From: Meghimatium bilineatum
Taxonomy: Eukaryota > Mollusca > Gastropoda > Stylommatophora > Philomycidae
Direction of reading: 5' to 3'
Assembly (NCBI GenBank): GCA_034231615.1
Contig: CM067302.1
Coordinates: forward strand, 11,522,820-11,586,819
DNA length: 64,000 nt
Shown: piece after piece, positions 20,525 through 33,586 of the stretch
How the letters are laid out: every line of letters starts with the position of its first letter
Numbering within the stretch: the first letter of the stretch is position 1
Notes under the pieces: generated by a model
The model's input: the letters and a program-made list of their open reading frames with translations, nothing else
Databases searched by the model: none
What the model was told of the DNA's origin: nothing
Position numbers and translations under genes: made by a program

Positions 20525-22445
20525 AATATTATATTTCAGATACAAAGAGGGCTGAGGTTACAGATTGCCAGCCACTTGCATGTTGCCATAAAGGGAAGCA
20601 TAGAACACTACAAGACTGTCATCAAAGAAGCAGGGAAATTCCACACAGGTAAAATGGCAGCAAACATTTTAGCTGACTTCTATAAGGAAGAAAGTACAAC
20701 AACACTTTCTCATGAAGGTATCAAAGACGTAAAAACAGAAATTCAAGAAAACTGAATTCAAATCCCAAGCCATGCATGAAGACACCTTTTACCATCGCAG
20801 AACTAAATGCTGCCATAGGAAAACTAAAAACCAAAAAGGCCCCAGAAAAGGATGGCATAACCAATGATTTGATCAGGAACCTAGGGCCTGTGAGCAGAAA
20901 CAAGCTCCTTACCATCTTCAACCAGTCATGGAGAACTGGCAAAATTCCAGACTTGGCGTGAAGCTGTGTCATCATCCCATTTGGTAAAAAAAACAAAAGA
21001 AAAAAAACCAGCAAGTCAAGCTACCGACCAGTCAGCCTCTTGAGTTGCATAGGAAAAAGCAATGGTATGAGGTCAACTCTAGACTGATAAAATACCTAGA
21101 GGGAAACCAAAAGCTCACCAAGAGACACAGTCGGCCTATAGAAAAAATCGAAGCACTGAAGACCAGCTCATATACCTAGCACAGGAAATTGAAAATGCTT
21201 TTCAAAAGAAGGAAAAAGTGCTGGCAACTTTTATGGACTTGAGTAAGGGCTTTGATAAGGTGTGAAAAGATGGAGTCCTCTTCAAGCTTCTCCAAAACAA
21301 AATTGAAGGAAGAATGTTTAACTGGGTAAAAGATTTCCTCTGCTACCGCACTGCAAGTGTAAAAGTAGATGGTAAACTAAGCAAACGTGTTTGTACTCCA
21401 ACAAGGAGGAGTGATCTCTCCTACCCTCTTCCTAGTATTCATCAGTGATATTGGAGAGAAACTGTCACATCATATTTCAAAGACCCTTCACGCAGATGAC
21501 TTTGCTGGAGTGTGGCAGGCAACCTCTCCACTGCAAAAACAGAATGCAGACCACACTTGACACCCTAAGTGAATGGGCATCTGACTGGGGAGTCCAGATA
21601 AACCTCTCCAAAACTGTGAAAAACCATCTTCTCACTTTCAAACCACCAAGAAAAACAAATCTTACCAATAAATGAAAGTGAGTTAGCACATGAGGAGATT
21701 ATCTCAGGGTCAAACTAGACAAGCGCCTCACCTGGAAACCACACCTGATAACCACTGAGCAAAAAGCAACCAGGAAACTATCCTTGATTAAGAAACTTGC
21801 AGACACAAGTTGGGGAGAAAATGGAAGTATTCTCCAAAAAGTCTACATCAGTACAGTCAGACCTGTAGTAGAAAGTGGAATAACATCCTGGGCATCAGAA
21901 TCAAAAACAAATACTGATCACCTATCGAAAGTAAAAAATGCAGGATGTCAAATAATCTCATGAGGGATAAAAACCACTCTAATGCATGCAATGGAAAAAC
22001 ATGTAAACATCCACCCCATTGGATGAAAGAAAAAAAGGAAAGAGTGCTTGTACAAAGGGGAAAAAAATAAAACGCATGCCAAACCATCTAATGCATACGT
22101 AAATTTCTAAATCAACCACAAGCAGGCAGAAGAGAACCAACTTCTGTCACATCTCCAACCATCAGGATCGCCCAACATACAAAGATCAGAGAAACCAGAC
22201 TTGGCCATAGGATACAGATTTGAGGCAAAAGCTATGGGGCAATCGCTCTGACCTGGAGTAGACAGTGGACTTTGCCCTGACGACAGGACAGGCCTGACAA
22301 TATAACGTGACTGTAGATGCTGAACGCAGAAGAAAAAGAAAGAACAGAATACTTCCCCCGCGACATCTAACACCATTGATGAAAAAGATAATAGATAGAC
22401 AAAGAAACGTAAGCTCAGCGGAAACAAATGACATAAGAACTATTG
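20525..22445 (+). mobile_element. Long LINE fragment: RT plus linker of an RNase-H-type element
   Basis: Reverse-transcriptase order is readable through many stops and shifts: LNAAIGKLKTKKAPEKDGI (near 20800), SYRPVSLLS (21019-21045), motif A with TFMDLSKGFDKV (21227-21262), and the catalytic ADD (21492-21500). Then come DTLSEWASDWGVQINLSKT (21558 on), LTWKPHL (near 21728), VYISTVRPVVESGITSWAS (21842 on) and the post-RT linker (KVKNAG, MHAMEKHVNIHP). It ends before the RNase H domain, against the satellite. Stops such as those at 20752 and 20959 show it is dead. It is plausibly the same broad type whose 3' ends appear at 9758 and in the satellite inserts, but this is not shown directly. Confidence 0.88.
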
Positions 22446-24224
22446 AATCATATGGGTGAAAATTTATATAAACAGTTTTATAAAATTTACTTTGTATGTA
22501 AATATGCGACTTATAAACACATTCTACTTCTACTTAGTTCCTATATTGCAAAATTCAAAAATAAATTTTAAAAAATTTACTTTTTTTTTAATGCTACATA
22601 TAAACACATTCTTTTTCTACTTAGATCCTATAGTGCAAATTCAATAACATTAAAAATAAACATTAAAAAAAATTCTTTTTTTTTATATGACATATAAACA
22701 CATTTTTTTCCCAATTAGTTCCAATAGTGCAAAAATCAGAAGTAAATATTTTTATAAAATTTACCTTGTATATAAATATATGACATATAAACACATTTTT
22801 TTCCCAATTAGTTCCAATAGTGCAAAAATCAGAAGTAAATATTTTTATAAAATTTACCTTGTTAAAATATTTACCTTGTTAAATGTCTTATTAAATATAT
22901 GACAATTTTTTCTGCTTTTCCTATAGTGCAAAATTCAGAAGTAAACATTTTTATAAAATATACTTTGTTTGTAAATATGTGACATATTAACACATTCTTT
23001 CTTCAACTTAGTTCCTATAGTGTAAAATTCAAAAATACACATTAAAAAAAAATTTACTCTTTTCGTTTTATACGACATATAAACACATTCTATTTCTACT
23101 TACCGGTAGATCCTATAGTGCAAAATTCAAAAATAATTTTTTTTTTAAATTTCCTTTTTTATTCGACATATACACATTCTATTGCTACTTAGTTCCTATA
23201 GTTCAAAAATCAGAAGTAAATATTTTTATAAAATTTACGTTGTATATAAATATATAACATATAAACAAATTCTTTTTCTACTTAGTTCCTATAGTGCATC
23301 ATTCAGAAGTAAACATTTTTATAAAATATACTTTGTATGTAAATATGTGACATATTAACACATTCTCTTTTCTACTTAGTTCCTATAGCGTAAAATTCAA
23401 AAATAAACATTAAAAAAAATTTACTCTTATTGTTTTATGCGACATATAAACACATTTTTTTTTTACTTAATTCGTATAGTGCAAAATGAAAAAATAAACA
23501 TTTTAAAAAATGTATTTTTTTCTTTTTATGCGAAATATAAACACATTCTATTTCTACTTAGTTCCTATAGTGCAAAAATCAGAAGTAAATATTATTATAA
23601 AATTTGCCTTGTATATAAATATATTACATATAAACACATTCTTTTTCTCCTTAGTTTCTGTAGTGCAAAATTCAAAAATAAACATTAAAAAAATATTACT
23701 CTTTTCTTTTTATGCGACATATAACACATTCTTTTTCTACTTAGTTCCTATAGTGCAAATTTCAAAAATATTCATGAAACAAATTTACTTTTTTATATTT
23801 ATGCAACATAAACACATTCTTTTTCTACTTAGATCCTATATTGCAAAATTGAAAAATAAAAATTGTTATAAAATTTCCTTTTTTTCTTTTTATGCGACAT
23901 AAAGCACATTCTTTTTCTACTTAGATCCTATAGTGCAAAATTCAAAAATAAACATTAAAAAAAAATTTCTATTTTTATGCGCCATACACACATTCTATTT
24001 CTACTTAGTTCGTATAGTGCAAAAATCAGAAGTAAATATTTTTATAAAATTTACCTTGTATATAAATATATGACATATAAACACATTTTTTTTCTAATTA
24101 GTTCCTATACTACAAAAATCAGAAGTAAATATTTTTATAAAATTTAACTTGTATATAAATATATAACATATAAACACATTCTTTTTCTACTCCGTTCCTA
24201 TAGTGCAAAAATCAGAAGTAAATA

Positions 24225-24400
24225 ACTTCAAGAGTGTTCTGAGCATGAAACGCTGAGGCAGACATATTGGCCAGAGGAAACAACACTGGAATCAAAACTC
24301 TATGGGACACTGTATGAACTACAAAAGACAGTGAGTTTTATTAAGGAGACAGAATTACAGATATAGACATGTTTCAAGTGAACGGAAGAAGAAGAAGAAG
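24225..24400 (+). mobile_element. RNase-H-type LINE 3' end in satellite, copy 1
   Basis: The insert begins ACTTCAAGAGTGTTCTGAGC right after a monomer's AGAAGTAAATA. In one frame it reads CSEHETLRQTYWPEETTLES, KLYGTLYELQKTVSFIKE, TELQI and stop. This is the last part of a LINE RNase-H-type C-terminus, comparable to the fragment at 9758-10180. It ends in an AAGAAG tail that merges into AAGTAAATATTTTTATAA of the monomer, so a target duplication of about AGTAAAT is likely. It is a 5'-truncated insertion. Confidence 0.88.
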
Positions 24401-25800
24401 AAGTAAATATTTTTATAAAATTTACCTTGTATAGAAATATATGACATATAAATACATTCTTTTTCTACTTATTTCCTATAGTGCACAGATCAGAAGTAAA
24501 TATTTTAATAAAATTTACCTTGTATATAAATTAATGACATATAAACACATTCTTTTTCTACTACATTCCTATAGTGCAAAATTCAGAAATAAACATTTGT
24601 AAATATGCGACATATTAACACATTATTTTTTTCTACTTAGTTCCTATAGTGCAAAATTCAAAAATAATTTTTTTTTAAATTTTCTTTTTTATTCGACATA
24701 TAACACATTCTTTTTCTACTTAGTTCCTATAGTGCAAAATTCAAAAATAAACATGAAAAAAATTTACTTTTTTATATTTATGCAACATAAACATATTCTT
24801 TTTCTACTTAGATCCTATAGTGCAATATTCAGAAATAAACATTTAAAAAAAATTTTCCATTTTTATGCGACATACACACATTCTATTTCTACTTAGTTCG
24901 TATAGTGCAAAAATCAGAAGTAAATATTTTTATAAAATTTACCTTGTATATAAATATATGACATATAAACACATTTTTTTTCTACTTAGTTCCTATAGTG
25001 CAAAAATCAGAAGTAAATATTATTATAAAATTTGCCTTGTATATAAATATATTACATATAAACACATTCTTTTTCTACTTAGTTCCTGTAGTGCAAAATT
25101 CAAAAATAAACATTACAAAAATTTACTTTTTTATATTTATGCGACATAAACACATTCTTTTTCTACTTAGATACTATAGTGCAAAATTTAATAATAAACT
25201 TTGTTAAAAAATTTCCTTTTTTTATGCGACATATAAACACATTCTATTTGTACTTAGTTCGTATAGTGCAAAAATCAGAAGTAAATATTTTTATAAAATT
25301 TACCTTGTATATAAATATATGATATATAAACACATTTTTTTTTCTAATTAGTTCCTATAGTGCAAAATCAGAAGTAAATATTTTTATAAAATTTACCTTG
25401 TATATAAATATATGACATATAAACACATTCTTTTTCTACTTATTTCCTATAGTGCAAACATCAGAAGTAAATATTTTTCAAAATTTACCTTGTATATAAA
25501 TATATGTCATATAAACACATTCTTTTTCTGATTAGTTCCAATAGTTCAAAATTCAGAAGTAAACATTTTTATAAAATATACTTTGTATGTAAATATGCGC
25601 CATATTAACACATTCTTATAAACATGTAAACAAAAATGTCTTTTTATGCGGCATACACACATTCTATTTCTACTACATTCCTATAGTGCAAAATTCAGAA
25701 GTAAATATTTTTATAAAATTTACCTTGTATATAAATATATGACATATAAACACATTTTTTTTCTAATTAGTTCCTATAGTGCAAAAATCAGAAGTAAATA

Positions 25801-25970
25801 ACTTCAAGAGTGTTCTGAGCATGAAACGCTGAGGCAGTCATATTGGCCAGAAGAAACAACACTGGAATCAAAACTCTATGGGACTCTGTATGAACTACAA
25901 AAGACAGTGAGTTTTATTAAGGAGACAGAATTACAGATATAGACATGTTTCAAGTGAACGAAAGAAGAAG
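25801..25970 (+). mobile_element. RNase-H-type LINE 3' end, copy 2 (short tail)
   Basis: Same insert as at 24225 but with a tail of only AAAGAAGAAG and the substitutions GGCAGTCATATTGGCCAGAA. The copy at 29276 shares both features, marking the two as descendants of one duplication. Confidence 0.88.
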
Positions 25971-26681
25971 TAAATATTTTTATAAAATTTACCTTGTATA
26001 TAAATATATGACATATAAACACATTCTTTTTCTACTTAGTTCCTATAGTGCAAAATTCAAAAATAAACATGAAAAAAATTTACTATTTTAAATTTATGTG
26101 ACATAAACACATTCTTTTTCTACTTAGATCCTATAATGCAAAATTAAAAAATAAACTTTTTTTTAAAATTTCCTTTTTTCTTTTTATGCAAGTTTATTTT
26201 TCCTACTTAGATCCTATAGTGCAAAATTCAAATATAAACATTTAAAAAGATAAATCCCTTTTTATGCGACAAATAAACACATTCTATTTCTACTTAGATC
26301 CTATAGTGCATAATTCAAAAATAAACATTAAAAATAATTACTCTTTTCTTTTTATGCGACATATAACACATTCTTTTTCTACTTAGTTCCTATAGGGCAA
26401 ATTTCAAAAATATTCATGAAACATTTTTACTTTTTTATATTTATGCAACATAAACACATTCTTTTTCTACTTAGATCCTATAGTGCAAAATTCAAAAATA
26501 AACATTTTTATAAAATTTATATTTTTATGCGCCATACACACATTCTATTTCTACTTAGTTCGTATAGTGCAAAAATCAGAAGTAAATATTTTTATAAAAT
26601 TTACCTTGTATATAAATATATGACATATAAACACATTTTTTTTCTACTTCGTTCCTATAGTGCAAAAATCAGAAGTAAATA

Positions 26682-26860
26682 ACTTCAAGAGTGTTCTGAG
26701 CATGAAACGCTGAGACAGACATATTGGCCAGAGGAAACAACACTGGAATCAAAACTCTATGGGACACTGTATGAACTACAAAAGACAGTGAGTTTTATTA
26801 AGGAGACAGAATTACAGATATAGACATGTTTCAAGTGAACGGAAGAAGAAGAAGAAGAAG
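26682..26860 (+). mobile_element. RNase-H-type LINE 3' end, copy 3
   Basis: Long-tail form (five to six GAA units) with CGCTGAGACAGACATATTGG. Its flanks and those of copy 7 (30351) match at a displacement of 3,669 bp. Confidence 0.88.
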
Positions 26861-28398
26861 TAAATATTTTTATAAAATTTACCTTGTACAGAAATATATG
26901 ACATATAAATACATTCTTTTTCTACTTATTTCCTATAGTGCACAGATCAGAAGTAAATATTTTAATAAAATTTACCTTGTATATAAATATATGACATATA
27001 AACACATTCTTTTTCTACTCATTTCCTATAGTGCAAACATCAGAAGTAAATATTTTTCAAAATTTACCTTGTATATAAATATATGTCATATAAACACATT
27101 CTCTTTCTGATTAGTTCCAATAGTGCAAAATTCAGAAGTAAACATTTTTATAAAATATACTTTGTATGTAAATATGCGCCATATTAACACATTCTTATAT
27201 ACATGTAAAAAATTTTTCTTTTTATGCGACATATAAACACATTCTATTTCTACTACATTCCTATAGTGCAAAATTCAGAAATAAACATTTGTAAATATGC
27301 GACATATTAACACATTATTTTTTTCTACTTAGTTCCTATAGTGCAAAATTCAAAAATAAATTTTTTTTAAATTTCCTTTTTTATTCGACATATAACACAT
27401 TCTTTTTCTACTTAGTTCCTATAGTGCAAAATTCAAAAATAAACATGAAAAAAATTTACTTTTTTATATTTATGCAACATAAACATATTCCTTTTCTACT
27501 TAGATCCTATAGTGCAATATTCAGAAATAAATATTTTAAAAAAATTTCCATTTTTATGCGACATACACACATTCTATTTCTACTTAGTTCGTATAGTGCA
27601 AAAATCAGAAGTAAATATTTTTATAAAATTTACCTTGTATATAAATATATGACATATAAACACATTTTTTTTCTAATTAGTTCCTATAGTGCAAAAATCA
27701 GAAGTAAATATTATTATAAAATTTACCTTGTATATAAATATATGTCATATAAACACATTCTTTTTCTACTTAGTTCCTGTAGTGCAAAATTCAAAAATAA
27801 ACATTACAAAAATTAACTTTTTTATATTTATGCGACATAAACACATTCTTTTTCTACTTAGATACTATAGTGCAAAATTTAATAATAAACTTTGTTAAAA
27901 AATTTCCTTTTTTTATGCGACATATAAACACATTCTATTTGTACTTAGTTCGTATAGTGCAAAAATCAGAAGTAAATATTTTTATAAAATTTACCTTGTA
28001 TATAAATATATGATATATAAAGCACATTTTTTTTCTAATTAGTTCCTATAGTGCAAAATCAGAAGTAAATATTTTTATAAAATTTACCTTGTATATAAAT
28101 ATATGACATATAAACACATTCTTTTTCTACTTATTTCCTATAGTGCAAACATCAGAAGTAAATATTTTTCAAAATTTACCTTGTATATAAATATATGTCA
28201 TATAAACACATTCTTTTTCTGATTAGTTCCAATAGTTCAAAATTCAGAAGTAAACATTTTTATAAAATATACTTTGTATGTAAATATGCGCCATATTAAC
28301 ACATTCTTATAAACATGTAAACAAAAATGTCTTTTTATGCGGCATACACACATTCTATTTCTACTACATTCCTATAGTGCAAAAATCAGAAGTAAATA

Positions 28399-28577
28399 AC
28401 TTCAAGAGTGTTCTGAGCATGAAACGCTGAGACAGACATATTGGCCAGAGGAAACAACACTGGAATCAAAACTCTATGGGACTCTGTATGAACTACAAAA
28501 GACAGTGAGTTTTATTAAGGAGACAGAATTACAGATATAGACATGTTTCAAGTGAACGAAAGAAGAAGAAGAAGAAG
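28399..28577 (+). mobile_element. RNase-H-type LINE 3' end, copy 4
   Basis: Long-tail form. It is paired with copy 8 (32068) at 3,669 bp, and differs from it in GGGACTCTG against GGGACACTG. Confidence 0.88.
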
Positions 28578-29275
28578 TAAATATTTTTATAAAATTTACC
28601 TTGTATATAAATATATGACATATAAACACATTCTTTTTCTACTTAGTTCCTATAGTGCAAAATTCAAAAATATTCATGAAACAAATTTACTTTTTTATAT
28701 TTATGCAACATAAACACATTCTTTTTCTACTTAGATCCTATAGTGCAAAATTAAAAAATAAACATTTTTATAAAATTTCTTTTTTTCTTTTTATGCGACA
28801 TAAAGCACATTTTTTTTTCTAATTAGTTCCTATAGTGCAAAATCAGAAGTAAATATTTTTATAAAATTTACCTTGTATATAAATATATGACATATAAACA
28901 CATTCTTTTTCTACTTATTTCCTATAGTGCAAACATCAGAAGTAAATATTTTTCAAAATTTACCTTGTATATAAATATATGTCATATAAACACATTCTTT
29001 TTCTGATTAGTTCCAATAGTTCAAAATTCAGAAGTAAACATTTTTATAAAATATACTTTGTATGTAAATATGCGCCATATTAACACATTCTTATAAACAT
29101 GTAAACAAAAATGTCTTTTTATGCGGCATACACACATTCTATTTCTACTACATTCCTATAGTGCAAAATTCAGAAGTAAATATTTTTATAAAATTTACCT
29201 TGTATATAAATATATGACATATAAACACATTTTTTTTCTAATTAGTTCCTATAGTGCAAAAATCAGAAGTAAATA

Positions 29276-29445
29276 ACTTCAAGAGTGTTCTGAGCATGAA
29301 ACGCTGAGGCAGTCATATTGGCCAGAAGAAACAACACTGGAATCAAAACTCTATGGGACTCTGTATGAACTACAAAAGACAGTGAGTTTTATTAAGGAGA
29401 CATAATTACAGATATAGACATGTTTCAAGTGAACGAAAGAAGAAG
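29276..29445 (+). mobile_element. RNase-H-type LINE 3' end, copy 5 (short tail)
   Basis: Shares the short tail of copy 2 at a displacement of 3,475 bp. A private change is GGAGACATAATTACAG. Confidence 0.88.
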
Positions 29446-30072
29446 TAAATATTTTTATAAAATTTACCTTGTATATAAATATATGACATATAAACAAATT
29501 CTTTTTCTACTTAGTTCCTATAGTGCAAAATTCAAAAATAAACATGAAAAAAATTTACTATTTTAAATTTATGTGACATAAACACATTCTTTTTCTACTT
29601 AGATCCTATAATGCAAAATTAAAAAATAAACTTTTTTTTAAAATTTCCTTTTTTCTTTTTATGCAAGTTTATTTTTCCTACTTAGATCCTATAGTGCAAA
29701 ATTCAAATATAAACATTTAAAAAGATAAATCCCTTTTTATGCGACAAATAAACACATTCTATTTCTACTTAGATCCTATAGTGCATAATTCAAAAATAAA
29801 CATTAAAAATAATTACTCTTTTCTTTTTATGCGACATATAACACATTCTTTTTCTACTTAGTTCCTATAGGGCAAATTTCAAAAATATTCATGAAACATT
29901 TTTACTTTTTTATATTTATGCGCCATACACACATTCTATTTCTACTTAGTTCGTATAGTGCAAAAATCAGAAGTAAATATTTTTATAAAATTTACCTTGT
30001 ATATAAATATATGACATATAAACACATTTTTTTTCTACTTCGTTCCTATAGTGCAAAAATCAGAAGTAAATA

Positions 30073-30251
30073 ACTTCAAGAGTGTTCTGAGCATGAAACG
30101 CTGAGACAGACATATTGGCCAGAGGAAACAACACTGGAATCAAAACTCTATGGGACACTGTATGAACTACAAAAGACAGTGAGTTTTATTAAGGAGACAG
30201 AATTACAGATATAGACATGTTTCAAGTGAACGGAAGAAGAAGAAGAAGAAG
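30073..30251 (+). mobile_element. RNase-H-type LINE 3' end, copy 6
   Basis: Long-tail form, only 99 bp (one monomer) before copy 7. The pair gives the densest spacing of this insert in the array. Confidence 0.88.
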
Positions 30252-30350
30252 TAAATATTTTTATAAAATTTAACTTGTATATAAATATATGACATATAAA
30301 CACATTCTTTTTCTACTTCGTTCCTATAGTGCAAAAATCAGAAGTAAATA

Positions 30351-30529
30351 ACTTCAAGAGTGTTCTGAGCATGAAACACTGAGGCAGACATATTGGCCAG
30401 AGGAAACAACACTGGAATCAAAACTCTATGGGACACTGTATGAACTACAAAAGACAGTGAGTTTTATTAAGGAGACAGAATTACAGATATAGACATGTTT
30501 CAAGTGAACGAAAGAAGAAGAAGAAGAAG
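30351..30529 (+). mobile_element. RNase-H-type LINE 3' end, copy 7
   Basis: Carries ATGAAACACTGAGGC where other copies have ATGAAACGCTGAG. The right flank equals that of copy 3. Confidence 0.88.
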
Positions 30530-32067
30530 TAAATATTTTTATAAAATTTACCTTGTATAGAAATATATGACATATAAATACATTCTTTTTCTACTTATTT
30601 CCTATAGTGCACAGATCAGAAGTAAATATTTTAATAAAATTTACCTTGTATATAAATATATGACATATAAACACATTCTTTTTCTACTCATTTCCTATAG
30701 TGCAAACATCAGAAGTAAATATTTTTCAAAATTTACCTTGTATATAAATATATGTCATATAAACACATTCTCTTTCTGATTAGTTCCAATAGTGAAAAAT
30801 TCAGAAGTAAACATTTTTATAAAATATACTTTGTATGTAAATATGCGCCATATTAACACATTCTTATATACATGTAAAAAATTTTTCTTTTTATGCGACA
30901 TATAAACACATTCTATTTCTACTACATTCCTATAGTGCAAAATTCAGAAATAAACATTTGTAAATATGCGACATATTAACACATTATTTTTTTCTACTTA
31001 GTTCCTATAGTGCAAAATTCAAAAATAAATTTTTTTTAAATTTCCTTTTTTATTCGACATATAACACATTCTTTTTCTACTTAGTTCCTATAGTGCAAAA
31101 TTCAAAAATAAACATGAAAAAAATTTACTTTTTTATATTTATGCAACATAAACATATTCCTTTTCTACTTAGATCCTATAGTGCAATATTCAGAAATAAA
31201 TATTTTTAAAAAATTTCCATTTTTATGCGACATACACACATTCTATTTCTACTTAGTTCGTATAGTGCAAAAATCAGAAGTAAATATTTTTATAAAATTT
31301 ACCTTGTATATAAATATATGACATATAAACACATTTTTTTTCTAATTAGTTCCTATAGTGCAAAAATCAGAAGTAAATATTATTATAAAATTTACCTTGT
31401 ATATAAATATATGTCATATAAACACATTCTTTTTCTACTTAGTTCCTGTAGTGCAAAATTCAAAAATAAACATTACAAAAATTAACTTTTTTATATTTAT
31501 GCGACATAAACACATTCTTTTTCTACTTAGATACTATAGTGCAAAATTTAATAATAAACTTTGTTTAAAAATTTCCTTTTTTTATGCGACATATAAACAC
31601 ATTCTATTTGTACTTAGTTCGTATAGTGCAAAAATCAGAAGTAAATATTTTTATAAAATTTACCTTGTATATAAATATATGATATATAAACACATTTTCT
31701 TTTCTAATTAGTTCCTATAGTGCAAAATCAGAAGTAAATATTTTTATAAAATTTACCTTGTATATAAATATATGACATATAAACACATTCTTTTTCTACT
31801 TATTTCCTATAGTGCAAACATCAGAAGTAAATGTTTTTCAAAATTTACCTTGTATATAAATATATGTCATATAAACACATTCTTTTTCTGATTAGTTCCA
31901 ATAGTTCAAAATTCAGAAGTAAACATTTTTATAAAATATACTTTGTATGTAAATATGCGCCATATTAACACATTCTTATAAACATGTAAACAAAAATGTC
32001 TTTTTATGCGGCATACACACATTCTATTTCTACTACATTCCTATAGTGCAAAATTCAGAAGTAAATA

Positions 32068-32246
32068 ACTTCAAGAGTGTTCTGAGCATGAAACGCTGAG
32101 ACAGACATATTGGCCAGAGGAAACAACACTGGAATCAAAACTCTATGGGACACTGTATGAACTACAAAAGACAGTGAGTTTTATTAAGGAGACAGAATTA
32201 CAGATATAGACATGTTTCAAGTGAACGAAAGAAGAAGAAGAAGAAG
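32068..32246 (+). mobile_element. RNase-H-type LINE 3' end, copy 8
   Basis: Long-tail form. The preceding monomer has CAAAATTCAGAAGTAAATAA where most others have CAAAAATCAG. Confidence 0.88.
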
Positions 32247-32706
32247 TAAATATTTTTATAAAATTTACCTTGTATATAAATATATGACATATAAACACAT
32301 TCTTTTTCTACTTAGTTCCTATAGTGCAAAATTCAAAAATATTCATGAAACAAATTTACTTTTTTATATTTATGCAACATAAACACATTCTTTTTCTACT
32401 TAGATCCTATAGTGCAAAATTAAAAAATAAACATTTTTATAAAATTTCTTTTTTTCTTTTTATGCGACATACACACATTCTATTTCTACTTAGTTCGTAT
32501 AGTGCAAAAATCAGAAGTATATATTTTTATAAAATTTACCTTGTATATAAATATATGACATATTAACACATTCTTTTTCTACTTATTTCCTATAGTGCAA
32601 ACATCAGAAGTAAATATTTTTCAAAATTTATTTGTATATAAATATATGTCACATAAACACATTCTTTTTCTACTTTGTTCCTATAGTGCAAAAACAGAAG
32701 TAAATA

Positions 32707-32885
32707 ACTTCAAGAGTGTTCTGAGCATGAAACGCTGAGACAGACATATTGGCCAGAGGAAACAACACTGGAATCAAAACTCTATGGGACACTGTATGAA
32801 CTAAAAAAGACAGTGAGTTTTATTAAGGAGACAGAATTACAGATATAGACATGTTTCAAGTGAACGAAAGCAGAAGAAGAAGAGG
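32707..32885 (+). mobile_element. RNase-H-type LINE 3' end, copy 9
   Basis: This is the rightmost copy and has private variants: ATGAACTAAAAAAGACAG and a tail reading AAAGCAGAAGAAGAAGAGG. Confidence 0.88.
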
Positions 32886-33586
32886 TAAATATTTTTATAA
32901 AATTTACCTTGTATATAAATATATGACATATAAACACATTCTTTTTCTACTTAGTTCCTATAGTGCAAAATTCAAAAATAAACATGACAAAAATTTACTA
33001 TTTTAAATTTATGCGACATAAACACATTCTTTTTCTACTTAGATCCTATTGTGCAAAATTAAAAAATTAACTTTTTTTAAAATTACCTTTTTTCATTTTA
33101 TGCGAGTTTATTTTTCCTACTTAGATCCTATAGTGCAAAATTCAAATATAAACATTTAAAAAGATAATTCCCTTTTTATGCGACAAATAAACACATTCTA
33201 TTTCTACTTAGATCCTATAGTGCATAATTCAAAAATAAACATTTAAAAATAAATTACTCTTTTCTTTTTATGCGACATATAACACATTCTTTTTCTACTT
33301 AGTTCCTATAGTGCACATTTCAAAAATATTCATGAAACAAATTTACTTTTTTATATTTATGCAACATAAACACATTCTTTTTCTACTTAGATCCTATAGT
33401 GCAAAATTAAAAAATAAACATTTTTATAAAATTTCTTTTTTTCTTTTTATGCGACATAAAGCACATTCTTTTTCTACTTAGATCCTATAGTGCAAAATTG
33501 AAAAATAAACATTAAAAAAAATTTCCTTTTTTTTTAAATGTGACATATAAACACATTCTTTTTCTACTTAGATCCTATAGTGCAAA

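Larger units (their letters stand above)
25210..32250. repeat. Tandem duplication of a 3.5-3.7 kb satellite block
   Basis: Satellite plus LINE tails in about 25.3-26.6 kb recur at +3,475 bp, and those in about 26.7-28.5 kb recur at +3,669 bp (for example 27086-27271 against 30755-30940, and 27689-27898 against 31358-31567). The step between the two displacements fits a small insertion containing an extra LINE-tail unit (copy 6). The two blocks are nearly identical, so the duplication is recent. Confidence 0.85.

Noticed and set aside
20721-21014. 97-residue minus-strand frame over the long LINE
   Set aside because: Antisense shadow of the RT segment KTKKAPEKDG...IRNLGP.
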